Shown here: positions 1 to 8,539 of the stretch, one piece after another
Layout of the letters: the number at the start of each line of letters is the position of its first letter
How positions within the stretch are numbered: position 1 is the stretch's first letter
NCBI GenBank assembly: GCA_965204695.1
Contig: OZ242007.1
Location: 4,340,001 to 4,404,000 of the forward strand
Reading direction: 5' to 3'
Source: JAHEKD01 sp965204695
GTDB taxonomy: Bacteria; Pseudomonadota; Gammaproteobacteria; Arenicellales; JAHEKD01
Length of the DNA stretch: 64,000 bases
The notes under the pieces: generated by a model
Database searches by the model: none
What the model saw: the letters and a program-made list of their open reading frames with translations, nothing else
Told to the model about the DNA's origin: nothing
Program-made: the position numbers and the translations under genes

Positions 1-161
1 TTCCAATTACCAATAATTTCTCCTTGTATTATTGTTTCATCCGTTCCTTGGGTGATCACAAGCGAGTCTTGCCACTGGATTCGAAAAAAAACATAGGCTA
101 GCAAACCGATGACGACGACTAGCTTAAGAATAGAAATTAAAGTTTTTGTTGACGAGTTCAA
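1..161 (-). CDS. N-terminal fragment of a membrane protein, runs off the window
   Basis: The minus strand has an open frame from a TTG at 161 to the window edge, about 53 codons, preceded in frame by a stop codon. It encodes a short polar N-terminus, one hydrophobic segment (ILKLVVVIGLLAYVFF, about residues 10-25), then a soluble stretch beginning RIQWQDSLVITQG. This resembles the start of lysylphosphatidylglycerol-synthase/flippase-like membrane proteins, whose first helix is followed by a short beta-rich insert, but the fragment is too short to be sure. It is divergent from the CoxG-like gene and they share about 90 bp of upstream DNA. No good ribosome binding site precedes the TTG, so the start is tentative. 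Confidence 0.5.
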   Translation of the reverse strand, partial: MNSSTKTLISILKLVVVIGLLAYVFFRIQWQDSLVITQGTDETIIQGEIIGNW

Positions 162-250
162 GTAATTACAGAGTGATTATTTTGAGTGTTGAACTAATGC
201 TGTGCCTGTAAAATAAAGGCCAGATTCTAACAAAAAGCGGAACCAAAGAC

Positions 251-709
251 TTGGAAATATCAGGGAATTACAAATTGAACGTTTCTCAACAACAGGTATG
301 GGAAGCGATGATGGATACCGAAGTTTTAACTCAATGTATTCCTGCTTGCCAGGATATCGAGAAATTAGCAGATGATCATTTCTATGCCAGGGTAAAAGTC
401 AAATTCGGTTTTATTCCGGTGCGCTTTAATGTCAATGTCAAACTTTCTGAGATTACTGAGCCACAAAAATACTCACTTCAAGCTGAAGGTGAGGGAGGGT
501 TGGCTGATGCTGCCAAGGCGATAGGGAATGTCGAATTTGTTCAAACTGATGAGAATGGTACTCAAGTAAATTTTTTGGGCCAAGTTTTGCCGGGTAGTAA
601 ATTAATCGAGCTGGGCGAGCCGTTGATTCAAAAAACTGCAAATAAGTGGTTTAATCGCTTTTTTGAGCGATTTGAGACAGTCATAATGAATGACCAGGTG
701 GATAAATGA
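251..709 (+). CDS. CoxG-like SRPBCC-fold protein
   Basis: The 152-residue product has the usual length of the CoxG/SRPBCC family, small START-like proteins with a hydrophobic cavity; CoxG itself tethers CO dehydrogenase to the membrane. Visible hallmarks are the N-terminal 'QQQVWEAMMD' strand-helix, 'CIPACQDIEKL' and the Gly-rich 'AEGEGGLADAAKG'-like centre of CoxG homologues, then a C-terminal amphipathic helix (KWFNRFFERFETV). The start is TTG at 251 because no ATG or GTG fits the conserved N-terminus. No coxLMS genes are nearby, so a role in CO oxidation is not supported. Its ATGA overlap with the following DUF3187 gene suggests the two products work together, perhaps on a lipid or hydrophobic ligand at the envelope (inference). 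Confidence 0.7.
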   Translation: MEISGNYKLNVSQQQVWEAMMDTEVLTQCIPACQDIEKLADDHFYARVKVKFGFIPVRFNVNVKLSEITEPQKYSLQAEGEGGLADAAKAIGNVEFVQTDENGTQVNFLGQVLPGSKLIELGEPLIQKTANKWFNRFFERFETVIMNDQVDK

Positions 710-1686
710 GAAAATTAAGTTTAATTTTAATGCTGATTAGTAGTGCTCAAAGTAGTTGGGCAAGTGATGCATTCTTTTTCAATCAACTACAGAACAATGC
801 TAATCCTTTTGTCAGGATTCATGGACTTGTGGGGTATGCTGGTACAGATTCACTAGCTGATGGGCAGTTTAGGACCGAGGTTAACCTGGAAATTACCAAT
901 GAATTTCATCAACAAACAGGTACGGATGAACAAATAAACTTAGACTATGAAAGAGCTCAATTAAATTTGAATTTAATTTATGGTATCCAAGATGATTTAT
1001 CAGTAGGTTTGTTATTGCCCTATATCTCTAATAGCGGTGGATTTATGGATAGTCTTATTGAGAATTGGCATGATTTATTCGGGTTGCCTCAAGGGGGCAG
1101 AGATGATGCGCCCAGAGATGAGTTTAATATTTCCTATCAAGGTACAAATAATAATTTGCTGATTGATAGTACAGATAAAGGAATAGGGGATATTTCACTA
1201 TTTTTGGATAAACAATTACTGGCATCGGAACAAAAGGTTCTGAAAGTCAGAGCACAACTTAAAACACCCACAGGCGATGAAGATCAATTGTTCGGTAGTG
1301 GCGGCTATGCGGCATCGATAAGCCTGCACGGTTCCAGGAAGTTTGCTGAAAAATGGTTGGGTTTCGGTATGCTTGGCTTGACTTATTTGGAAGATAGTGA
1401 AGTTTTAGCTGATCAACAAAATAACTTAGTTGGTAATGCTGTGTTAGGAATTACTTGGTTACCCACTTCAAAACTCGGCATTTCAGCACAGCTGGATTTA
1501 AATTCTGAAGTTTATGATGATACAGATTTGGATGCGCTTAATGGAAAAGCTGGGGTTTTAAATGTTTCCGCCAATTATAAACTGACTAAAAAATCCAGCA
1601 TCGTATTTAGCTTTAACGAAGATGTCATCAACAAGGATGCAGCTCCGGACTTTGGTATCAATCTGGGTTTTCAGTATCAGCCATAA
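706..1686 (+). CDS. DUF3187-like outer-membrane protein
   Basis: This 326-residue protein has a classical signal peptide (MRKLSLILMLISSAQSSWAS, cleavage near residue 20). The rest is rich in alternating beta strands ending in 'GINLGFQYQP', with a C-terminal aromatic pattern as in outer-membrane beta barrels. The segment 'FMDSLIENWHDLFGLPQGG' (about residues 113-131) is the motif I associate with the DUF3187 family. The start ATG overlaps the stop of the CoxG-like gene (ATGA), so translation is probably coupled. The function of DUF3187 is not known to me; a hydrophobic-substrate porin is one possibility, as inference only. Downstream lies a REP-like repeat rather than a clear terminator. Confidence 0.65.
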   Translation: MRKLSLILMLISSAQSSWASDAFFFNQLQNNANPFVRIHGLVGYAGTDSLADGQFRTEVNLEITNEFHQQTGTDEQINLDYERAQLNLNLIYGIQDDLSVGLLLPYISNSGGFMDSLIENWHDLFGLPQGGRDDAPRDEFNISYQGTNNNLLIDSTDKGIGDISLFLDKQLLASEQKVLKVRAQLKTPTGDEDQLFGSGGYAASISLHGSRKFAEKWLGFGMLGLTYLEDSEVLADQQNNLVGNAVLGITWLPTSKLGISAQLDLNSEVYDDTDLDALNGKAGVLNVSANYKLTKKSSIVFSFNEDVINKDAAPDFGINLGFQYQP

Positions 1687-1703
1687 TCTTTGATATATGA
1701 CAA

Positions 1704-1828
1704 CGTCATCCCGGAAATTCCACAGGAATTATCCGGGACCTGCTTAAGTTGACTCCTGCATGAGGTGATTTTTAGACTAAAGCCCGAACAGCGATCAGGA
1801 GATCCTGAAATAAATTCAGGATGACAGC
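1704..1828. repeat. REP-like palindromic repeats (two units)
   Basis: Two imperfect palindromes of the type GTCATCCCGG...ATCCGGGA (1704-1740) and AGATCCTGAA...TTCAGGATGACAG (1796-1828) lie in opposite orientation between the convergent DUF3187 and ferredoxin-NADP reductase genes. Related units occur at 20212, 33496, 35017, 36286, 37247 and 51928. Such extragenic palindromes usually act as transcript-end stabilisers or are relics of RAYT-mobilised REPs. No RAYT gene is seen in this window. Confidence 0.7.
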
Positions 1829-1835
1829 TACTCTG

Positions 1836-2873
1836 TCACTTTGGTTCACTTACGCCCAGTCGTTTATGCATGAGTGGACTGGTAGTTGTGTATTGAACAA
1901 ATTGTTTGGCATCAGGATTAAGATGTTTTTGCACCCCAAATGCTGCAAGAGCTGCTTCATGAAAACCACTCAAGATTAGTTTTTTCTTGCCGGGATAAGT
2001 ATTAATGTCACCGACCGCAAAAATGCCGGATTGATCCGTTTCAAATCTCTCGGTATCGACGACCAATTGATTCTTATCAATACCGAGTCCCCAGTTGGCG
2101 ATTGGGCCAAGTTTGGGTGATAAACCATAAAAAGCGAGAATCTCATCAGCTTCAATCTGGATTAGTTCATCATCAAAAGTTTTAATTTCAAGGCCTGTTA
2201 ACGTATCTTCAGCATCGTTTTCAGTAATCCCTTTGACCATGCCTAAATGAACATCCAGATGTCCGGCTTTAGAGAGTTCGACCACTTGAGCGGCCATGGC
2301 AGGTGCACCTCGGAATTCTTCGCGGCGATGTACAAGCATGACTCGTTTGGCAATTTTCATTAACTCTAGTGTCCAGTCTAATGCTGAATCGCCGCCACCT
2401 AGAATGATTACATTTTTATCACGATATTTTTCAGGTGTAGTGACTTTGTAATTAATGGTATTACCTTCATACTTCTCCACCCCAGGTTTGCGTAAAGATC
2501 GAGGCTGGAATGACCCCAAGCCCCCAGCAATAATTACAGTGCTTGCATCAAATTCAGTTTGGGCAGAAGTAACGACCTTGAATCGTCCATCACTGGTTTT
2601 TTCAAGTTCCGTGACTTCTTGATTCAAATGATAGGTAGGTTCAAATGGTTTGGCTTGTTCCATCAATCGATCAATCAACTCTTGTGCTCCAACAATAGGT
2701 AGAGCAGGAATATCATAAATCGGTTTGTCGGGATAAAGTTCACTGCACTGACCACCGGGTTGCTGTAAAGAATCAATAATATGTGTCTGGATGCCAAGCA
2801 ATCCCAGCTCAAAAATTTGAAATAATCCGGCTGGGCCAGCACCAATCACAACACAATCACATTTGATAGTCAT
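1836..2873 (-). CDS. Ferredoxin-NADP(+) reductase, thioredoxin-reductase-like (type 2)
   Basis: This 345-residue flavoprotein passes electrons between NADPH and ferredoxin or flavodoxin in the cytoplasm. The FAD site is 'GAGPAGLFQIFE' at residues 12-23, followed by 'PGGQCSELYPDKPIYDIP', the signature of the YumC/TlpA-type FNR2 family. A second Rossmann motif, 'ILGGGDSALDW' (about 157-167), binds NADPH. The C-terminal 'AVGDINTYPGKKKLILSGFHEA' is the FAD-closing motif of the TrxR fold, and the redox CxxC of true thioredoxin reductases is absent. Length is normal for the family. It is monocistronic and divergent from the helicase gene. The two share about 185 bp of upstream DNA. Confidence 0.88.
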   Translation of the reverse strand: MTIKCDCVVIGAGPAGLFQIFELGLLGIQTHIIDSLQQPGGQCSELYPDKPIYDIPALPIVGAQELIDRLMEQAKPFEPTYHLNQEVTELEKTSDGRFKVVTSAQTEFDASTVIIAGGLGSFQPRSLRKPGVEKYEGNTINYKVTTPEKYRDKNVIILGGGDSALDWTLELMKIAKRVMLVHRREEFRGAPAMAAQVVELSKAGHLDVHLGMVKGITENDAEDTLTGLEIKTFDDELIQIEADEILAFYGLSPKLGPIANWGLGIDKNQLVVDTERFETDQSGIFAVGDINTYPGKKKLILSGFHEAALAAFGVQKHLNPDAKQFVQYTTTSPLMHKRLGVSEPK

Positions 2874-2945
2874 AGTCGTTAAGCTTTAAAAAATCATGCA
2901 ACGGGCGCACAATTCTACAGGTTTTTTGCTGATTTCCAAGTGGAT

Positions 2946-2972
2946 AAAAAGCCTATAAATATAGGTTTTTTT
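2946..2972. terminator. Weak A/T-flanked hairpin in the divergent promoter region
   Basis: CCTATA-AA-TATAGG is flanked by five A on the left and seven T on the right, so it could form a small bidirectional hairpin. It lies between two divergently transcribed genes, where a terminator is not expected. It might instead be an operator or a leader attenuator for the helicase gene. The stem is short and AT-rich. Confidence 0.25.
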
Positions 2973-3058
2973 ACTCCTGGATTATGATTGGTCTGTAATC
3001 GATGTTGACCTATTAATGCTGAGGGCGTAATCTGGCCTTAAATGAGTAAAATCACAAA

Positions 3059-6000
3059 GTGAAACAAACCGCAGCCTTAAAAAATCCGTTTATTAGTTCT
3101 GTTGGTACAGGTTTTCATTCATCTGTACAGCAGTGGTTTGAGCATGACTTAGGTGAGGCAACTGAAACTCAGCAAAAGGCCTGGTCACATATCAGTCAAT
3201 CCGAGAATGTGTTGATCACGGCGCCAACTGGGTCAGGTAAAACTCTGGCGGCATTTTTATCCTGCATTAACCGCTTGGTAGAAGAATCTTTGGGTTTTGG
3301 TGGCCTAGCTGATCAAACACGGATGCTTTATATTTCTCCGCTACGTGCCTTATCAAACGACATTGAGAAAAACCTGCAAGTTCCGTTACAGGGAATCGAT
3401 CAGCAGTTAATTGCTGCTGGATTACCTAATCATGGCATTACAACGGCGGTACGCACAGGTGATACAACTGCTTGGGAACGGCAGAAAATTAATCGCAACC
3501 CGCCGCATATATTGGTTTCAACTCCAGAATCTTTATACATACTCCTGACATCAAAGTCAGGTAGAGATGTGTTGTCGAGCGTAGATACGGTTATTGTCGA
3601 TGAAATACATGCCTTGATCGATAATAAGCGTGGTGCTCATTTAGCGCTATCAATGCAACGCTTAACGGCGTTATTGGGACGTGATTTCCAACGTATTGGT
3701 TTGTCAGCCACGATTAAAGATAAACAGCGAGTAGGCCGGTTTTTGTGTAATCAGCATGATTTTAAGATCGTTGACAGCGGTAGCCAACGTCAACGGGATT
3801 TAAAATTGTGTTTGCCTGACTCAGCCTTAACCGCCGTTATGTCAGGTGAAGTCTGGAATCAGATCTACGATCAAATCGTTAACTTTACTGAAGATCATCG
3901 TACAACTCTGGTATTTGTAAATACACGGCGCTTAGCAGAAAAATTAGCACGTCAATTGACCGAACGTTTAGATGAACAATCAGTTTCGACTCATCATGGC
4001 AGCCTTTCCAGAGCGCATCGACTTGATGCAGAAAATCGCTTAAAAACGGGGCAATTGAAAGTTCTGGTGGCAACGGCTTCGCTTGAGTTAGGCATCGATA
4101 TTGGTGATGTGGATTTAGTCTGCCAAATCGGTTCGCCCGGTTCGATTTCGACGTATTTGCAACGGGTTGGCCGCTCTGGGCATGGTGTTAACCGAATTCC
4201 AAAAGGGCGCTTATTTCCTACAACTTTGGAGGAACTGGTTGAATCTGTAGCATTAATTAATGCTGTTGAACGAGATGAGTTGGATACATTATTAGAAATT
4301 GATGCTCCTCTAGATGTATTGGCTCAGCAAATTATTGCTGAAGTCAGTGCCAAAGATTGGAATATTAACGATCTATATGAGTGTTTTTCCAAGGCTTCGG
4401 TGTTCAATAATTTAACTCGGGAAAAGTTTGATCAAGTTCTTGTCATGCTCAATCAAGGTTTCACTAATAGACGCGGGCGCCGGTTTGCTTATTTGCATCT
4501 GGATGCCGTCAATGGCGTGGTTAAAGCTAGAAAGAGTGCACGCTTAACAGCATTGACGAATGGTGGGGCAATTCCTGAGCTATTCGATTACGATGTATTT
4601 TTAGTGCCGGATAATTTCAGGGTCGGTAGTGTCAACGAAGATTTTGCTTTTGAAAGCATGGCAGGTGATATCTTCCAGCTGGGTAATACTTCTTATCGTA
4701 TTGTCAAAGTTGAAACTGGAAGGGTATTAGTTGAGGATGCTCATGGTCAGCCGCCAACAATTCCTTTCTGGTTTGGCGAAGCGCCAGGAAGAACTTTTGA
4801 GCTTTCTGAGTCTGTGAGCCAATTAATGACTTTTTGCCAGGATCTGTTTTTACAAGGCAAATCGAATCCAGTGGCTGAGATAGAGGAAAAATACAAGCTC
4901 GACAACCACGCTGCTATCCAGCTTTATGACCATCTGTTTTCTGCTTATTCGGCTTTAACTGTTCTACCAAGTTTTAATACTATTGTATTTGAACGTTTTT
5001 TTGATGAAAACGATGATATGCACTTGGTTATTCATTCACTTTATGGATCACGTTTGAATCGAGCTTGGGGGCTGGCGCTGCGTAAACGTTTTTGCCGTAA
5101 ATTTAACTTTGAACTGCAGGCAGCGGCCCTAGAGAGCTCAATTATTTTATCATTGGGGGCTACTCATAGTTTTCCATTAGAGCAGGTTAAAGGCTATTTA
5201 AATTCAAGCATCGTCAAGGAAGTGGTCATTCAAGCGATGCTGGATGCACCGATTTTCAATACCCATTGGCGCTGGGTTTGTAACATTGCACTTGCGGTTA
5301 AGCGCTACAATGGAGGTAAACGTTTAGCACCACAAATCCAACGTAATAACGCTGAGGATTTAGCAGCTCAAGTGTTTCCAGATCAATTAGCCTGTCTTGA
5401 GAATATTGCTGGGGAGAGGGAAATACCTGATCATCCACTGGTAAACCAGGCGATTGATGATTGTATTTATGAAGTTATGGACGTAACGGGTCTTGAAGAG
5501 ATTCTCGACAAAATTAAGGCAGGTGAAATTGAACTGATTTTTAAAGATGTGTCCCAACCTTCATCACTATCCCAAGCGATCATCAATGCCCGACCTTATG
5601 CCTTTTTAGACGATATCCCAGCAGAGGAGCGCCGTACTCAGGCACTTCAATCAGCTATTTATGGATCAAGCAGCGATATTAATCAATATGGATTGATACC
5701 GGATTTCGCCATTGAGCAACTACGTGAAGAGAATGTTCCATTCACAAGAAATGCAGAAGAGTTGCATGATGCTTTATGTGTGTATGGCCTGTTGGATATA
5801 AGTAAGTTACCAGGTTCAGAGCAGCTTTTTCCTGTTAGCGATGAGCTGAAAGCCCAAGGACGGGTTTTCGAATTAAAAACGGATAGCAATTGTAGATTCT
5901 ATTTTGCGGCCGAGTGGCAAAATATTATTGGACTCATTTACAAAACAGGTTCAAGCAAAGATTTAATACATGTAAATGTTGCTTTTGTTAAACAGGCTGA

Positions 6001-7267
6001 TAGTGAAGAGCAAGCCATAGTTGAGTTAATTCGTGCTCAATTGGAATACTTAAGTCCTGTAACTGCCCGGCAATTATCGGATTACTTGATGTTGCCCATC
6101 GAGAAAATTTCTCAAGCTTTATTGGAGTTAGAGCAAGAAGGCTTTGCAATGCAAGGTGAATATATTGAGTTTGGAACAACACATTGGTGTGAACGGCGTT
6201 TGTTGGCCCGACTGCATCGTTATACATTGCAACAGGCTCGAGAGTCTATAAAGCCAGTTTCCAAAGAAAAATACATGGAGTTCTTGCTCGACTGGCAGCA
6301 GCTGACGTTTGAATCAAAAGGCCGTGGTATTAATGCTGTCATGGCAACAGTAGAAAAACTGCAAGGATTTTCTATCGGTTTAAATCAATGGCGAGAAATA
6401 TTGGTCAATCGTATCGAAGGATTCGATATATCTCAATTAGAGACCTTGTTCTTAGCCGGGCAGTTAGTTTGGTATCGGCCTCGATTTAATCTTAATGGCG
6501 ACAATAAAGTTTCGGGTTTGCGTAAAAATTCACACATAATGATTTTCAAACGTGAAACAGCGCGAGTTTTGCTGGAACAGGATATGGATAAAGCTCCTGA
6601 ACTATCTTCGATTGCGGCTCATATTTTTGAAATTCTGGAAAACGATGGCTCATTGTTTTTTGATGAGGTTCTGGAACAATCCCGTTTGTTGCCTAGTCAA
6701 CTTGAGCAGGCATTAAGTGAATTAGTTGATGCTGGTTTAGTAGTATGTGATAGTTTTCAGGCCTTATTAAAACTGGTCAATGCTAAACCAGAGAAACGAA
6801 AATTAGCCAGACGAATTGGTCAGCAACAACCTTTTGCCGGCAGGTGGTCACTAATTAAATCAACAAATCCAGACCAAACTAGAACTCCCGATCAACAAGA
6901 CAAACGATTGCAGACAGCCTGCGAGTTGTTATTGAATCGTTATGGGGTGATCTTTTACTCAGTCTTACAAAGAGAATCTGGGTTTCCTGTGTGGCGACAA
7001 TTACGTTATATGCTGAAAAGAATGGAAGCCAGAGGAGAGGTTGTCGGTGGGCGATTTGTTAAAGGAGTAGGTGGAGAGCAATTTGCACTCAATGAGGCCG
7101 TACCACTTTTACGTAAGCGCAAGAAAAGTATACAAAATAACGTTAACAGTATTAATGCTGGCGATCCAGTGAACGTATCACAAGTACTGGATTTGGGTGA
7201 ACGAATCCCCATTAAGCAAAAATCGAAATTTAGTTTTGATGGAGAGCGTTTTTCGTTGCTGCAATAA
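3059..7267 (+). CDS. Lhr-like large DEAD/DEAH-box helicase
   Basis: This 1402-residue superfamily 2 helicase is in the size class of bacterial Lhr 'large helicase-related' proteins (about 1400-1600 residues), which unwind DNA or RNA:DNA hybrids and are linked to repair. Visible motifs are Walker A APTGSGKT (55-62), the Walker B box DEIH near 181, GLSAT near 216, and motif VI QRVGRSGH near 368. These are followed by the winged-helix and DUF4145-like C-terminal extension typical of Lhr; the last 600 residues are not needed for ATPase activity in known members. The start is GTG at 3059, since the only nearby ATG runs into a stop. It stands alone, so no operon partner (such as the ligase/exonuclease of other Lhr islands) is available to refine its role. 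Confidence 0.85.
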   Translation: MKQTAALKNPFISSVGTGFHSSVQQWFEHDLGEATETQQKAWSHISQSENVLITAPTGSGKTLAAFLSCINRLVEESLGFGGLADQTRMLYISPLRALSNDIEKNLQVPLQGIDQQLIAAGLPNHGITTAVRTGDTTAWERQKINRNPPHILVSTPESLYILLTSKSGRDVLSSVDTVIVDEIHALIDNKRGAHLALSMQRLTALLGRDFQRIGLSATIKDKQRVGRFLCNQHDFKIVDSGSQRQRDLKLCLPDSALTAVMSGEVWNQIYDQIVNFTEDHRTTLVFVNTRRLAEKLARQLTERLDEQSVSTHHGSLSRAHRLDAENRLKTGQLKVLVATASLELGIDIGDVDLVCQIGSPGSISTYLQRVGRSGHGVNRIPKGRLFPTTLEELVESVALINAVERDELDTLLEIDAPLDVLAQQIIAEVSAKDWNINDLYECFSKASVFNNLTREKFDQVLVMLNQGFTNRRGRRFAYLHLDAVNGVVKARKSARLTALTNGGAIPELFDYDVFLVPDNFRVGSVNEDFAFESMAGDIFQLGNTSYRIVKVETGRVLVEDAHGQPPTIPFWFGEAPGRTFELSESVSQLMTFCQDLFLQGKSNPVAEIEEKYKLDNHAAIQLYDHLFSAYSALTVLPSFNTIVFERFFDENDDMHLVIHSLYGSRLNRAWGLALRKRFCRKFNFELQAAALESSIILSLGATHSFPLEQVKGYLNSSIVKEVVIQAMLDAPIFNTHWRWVCNIALAVKRYNGGKRLAPQIQRNNAEDLAAQVFPDQLACLENIAGEREIPDHPLVNQAIDDCIYEVMDVTGLEEILDKIKAGEIELIFKDVSQPSSLSQAIINARPYAFLDDIPAEERRTQALQSAIYGSSSDINQYGLIPDFAIEQLREENVPFTRNAEELHDALCVYGLLDISKLPGSEQLFPVSDELKAQGRVFELKTDSNCRFYFAAEWQNIIGLIYKTGSSKDLIHVNVAFVKQADSEEQAIVELIRAQLEYLSPVTARQLSDYLMLPIEKISQALLELEQEGFAMQGEYIEFGTTHWCERRLLARLHRYTLQQARESIKPVSKEKYMEFLLDWQQLTFESKGRGINAVMATVEKLQGFSIGLNQWREILVNRIEGFDISQLETLFLAGQLVWYRPRFNLNGDNKVSGLRKNSHIMIFKRETARVLLEQDMDKAPELSSIAAHIFEILENDGSLFFDEVLEQSRLLPSQLEQALSELVDAGLVVCDSFQALLKLVNAKPEKRKLARRIGQQQPFAGRWSLIKSTNPDQTRTPDQQDKRLQTACELLLNRYGVIFYSVLQRESGFPVWRQLRYMLKRMEARGEVVGGRFVKGVGGEQFALNEAVPLLRKRKKSIQNNVNSINAGDPVNVSQVLDLGERIPIKQKSKFSFDGERFSLLQ

Positions 7268-7274
7268 ATCCTCT

Positions 7275-7320
7275 CGGGTAACCCCGCGGTATTTTGTCGC
7301 TTGCGCGAGCGCTAATAAAA
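7275..7320. repeat. Interspersed intergenic repeat, family B
   Basis: The core reads CCGCGGTATTTTGTCGCTTG, then CGCGAGCGCTAATAAA. Diverged copies with the same tail (GTGGTATT..CGC..ACGCGA.CG.TAATAAA) lie at 12627-12668, 28513-28549 and 54466-54507. It is non-coding and always intergenic. Confidence 0.65.
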
Positions 7321-7343
7321 AAGGCTGCTTTAAAGCAGCCTTT
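7317..7343 (-). terminator. Intrinsic terminator for the cytochrome operon
   Basis: A perfect 22-nt palindrome (7321-7342, GGCTGCTTTAAAGCAGCC core) is followed on the minus strand by a run of T residues (complement of A 7317-7322), 22 bp after the cytochrome stop codon. It may also stop the helicase transcript arriving from the other side, though the T run on that side is only three. Confidence 0.75.
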
Positions 7344-7364
7344 AGAAGAAGTCTTGTGTTAGGT

Positions 7365-7706
7365 CTACCACTGATCTTCAGTAGGCGTAAATAAACCTTC
7401 CTGACTGGCAAAAAAAGCAGCCAAATCTTCAATATCATCATCACTAAGCCCGGCAGCAAAACCTTTCATGATAGCGTTGTCCCGACCACCATCGCGGTAA
7501 TCAACCAAGGCTTGCACTAGATAGTCTTCATATTGACCAGCTAGATTCGGATACTGAGTGCTGACACTGATACCGGTTTCACCATGACAACTAACACAGG
7601 TTTGCGATTTCTCCTTGCCTTGAGCTATGTCGCCGGCAAAACTGATGGAACTAGCGATTGACAGGCTGAAAAATATTGCTGCTAATTTGATCAATTTTAA
7701 ATTCAT
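7365..7706 (-). CDS. Small c-type cytochrome (cytochrome c553-like)
   Basis: This periplasmic monohaem class I cytochrome has about 113 residues, with a signal peptide (MNLKLIKLAAIFFSLSIA...SFA) followed by the haem motif CVSCH. The distal Met is in 'AIMKGFAAGLSDDDIEDLAAFFA', the helix pattern typical of the c553/cytochrome c4 half-domain. The start is placed at the third of three successive ATG codons (7706) because the GAGGG ribosome binding site then has a spacing of about seven; the upstream ATGs would be too close. It is followed by a strong terminator. It probably carries electrons from the bc1 complex or a dehydrogenase to a terminal oxidase, but no partner enzyme is adjacent. Confidence 0.85.
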   Translation of the reverse strand: MNLKLIKLAAIFFSLSIASSISFAGDIAQGKEKSQTCVSCHGETGISVSTQYPNLAGQYEDYLVQALVDYRDGGRDNAIMKGFAAGLSDDDIEDLAAFFASQEGLFTPTEDQW

Positions 7707-7719
7707 CATCATCCCTCGG

Positions 7720-8034
7720 TTAATCGTTCTGAATACTAGCAAAGTAAGCCGCTATATCTTCAATATCTTGATCACTCAAGGAAGCTGCATGCCCGCGCAT
7801 TGTTGGGTGAGACCGTTCACCGCTACGATAAGCCTTGAGAGCAATTGCAATGTATTCCCCACCCTGACCGCCTAACTTAGGCACTCGATATCCCGGATAG
7901 GCATTGCGTATTCCATCCTGACCATGACAGCCCATACAAGTGAAGGCGAGTTCTTTGCCTGTTCCTGCTTCGCCTTGCGCTAATGCCAGGTTAGCGATAA
8001 ACAAGCTAGCTATTAAACATAAAATTTTCTTCAT
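7720..8034 (-). CDS. Small c-type cytochrome, paralogue of its neighbour
   Basis: This class I cytochrome of about 104 residues has a signal peptide (MKKILCLIASLFIANLALA) and the haem site CMGCH. The helix 'PTMRGHAASLSDQDIEDIAAYFA' carries the likely Met ligand and is clearly paralogous to the 7365-7706 protein. The start at 8034 gives a clean signal peptide; an upstream in-frame ATG would add 13 residues before the positively charged region. It lies 13 bp upstream of the second cytochrome gene, so the two are probably one transcript. Together they look like the two halves of a dihaem cytochrome c4 encoded separately (inference). Confidence 0.83.
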   Translation of the reverse strand: MKKILCLIASLFIANLALAQGEAGTGKELAFTCMGCHGQDGIRNAYPGYRVPKLGGQGGEYIAIALKAYRSGERSHPTMRGHAASLSDQDIEDIAAYFASIQND

Positions 8035-8314
8035 ATTAAGCAGCCTAATGACTCCAAATCCTGTTAGTTTCAATTAATTCTTTAGCAAATTGTCGAATCA
8101 GATTGTACTTGATTCTTTGGGTGACTTCTAGATTTATTGGATGTTTGAGATCGCTAAATTATTGTGGAGTCAGTTGATTAATCAGTAACAACCAATAGCG
8201 TTTATGAATTAATAATTTCAAACAATTGTATGACAAGATTGTTAACTATTATGAACTGGACTTGACTATGCTAGTTCGATATGGTTCCATACGCATATAG
8301 TACGTTTAACGTAC

Positions 8315-8398
8315 CGAAAAAGGCAAAGCTAACTGAAAAGTAGTGACGCAAAGCTTCCGGTCTAAGGAGTATTCTCTAAGATAGCGGGGTTGCCGAAT
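8315..8398 (+). promoter_or_regulatory. GEMM-I riboswitch (c-di-GMP class I)
   Basis: The sequence matches the GEMM-I consensus in order: GGCAAAGC (8322-8329), a GAAA tetraloop closed by ACT/AGT (8332-8341), GACGCAAAGC (8344-8353), TCCGGTCTAA tetraloop receptor (8355-8364), and the closing strand ATAGCGGGGTTGCCG (8381-8395). This aptamer family binds cyclic di-GMP, and a subset binds 3',3'-cGAMP. The region from the cytochrome start (8034) to about 8314 contains its presumed promoter and nothing else that I recognise. No ordinary gene follows, only a 34-codon frame and then a terminator at 8666. A weak hairpin (TTGATAAC/GTTATCAA, 8484-8505) may be part of the expression platform. Confidence 0.88.
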
Positions 8399-8406
8399 CA
8401 ACTGAC

Positions 8407-8511
8407 ATGATGTTTAACGATAACTTCATGCTCTCGCATTCTGCGATTCCTGCTGCACTAATACTCTTATATGCAAGCTTTGTTGATAACCATAAAGTTA
8501 TCAAATCTTAA
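8407..8511 (+). CDS. Possible 34-residue small membrane protein behind the riboswitch
   Basis: This is the first open frame downstream of the riboswitch (ATGATG start at 8407, TAA at 8509). It encodes a 34-residue product with one hydrophobic stretch, AIPAALILLYASFV (residues 14-27), flanked by polar ends. There is no clear Shine-Dalgarno element. Its stop lies inside a TTGATAAC/GTTATCAA hairpin. Support is mainly positional, and it may not be translated. Confidence 0.25.
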   Translation: MMFNDNFMLSHSAIPAALILLYASFVDNHKVIKS

Positions 8512-8539
8512 TGTCTTTTTCCTGAACGAATTTACCTTA

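Noticed and set aside
251..709. CoxG homology as a sign of CO oxidation
   Set aside because: No coxL, coxM or coxS gene lies in the neighbourhood; the fold is used for other roles.
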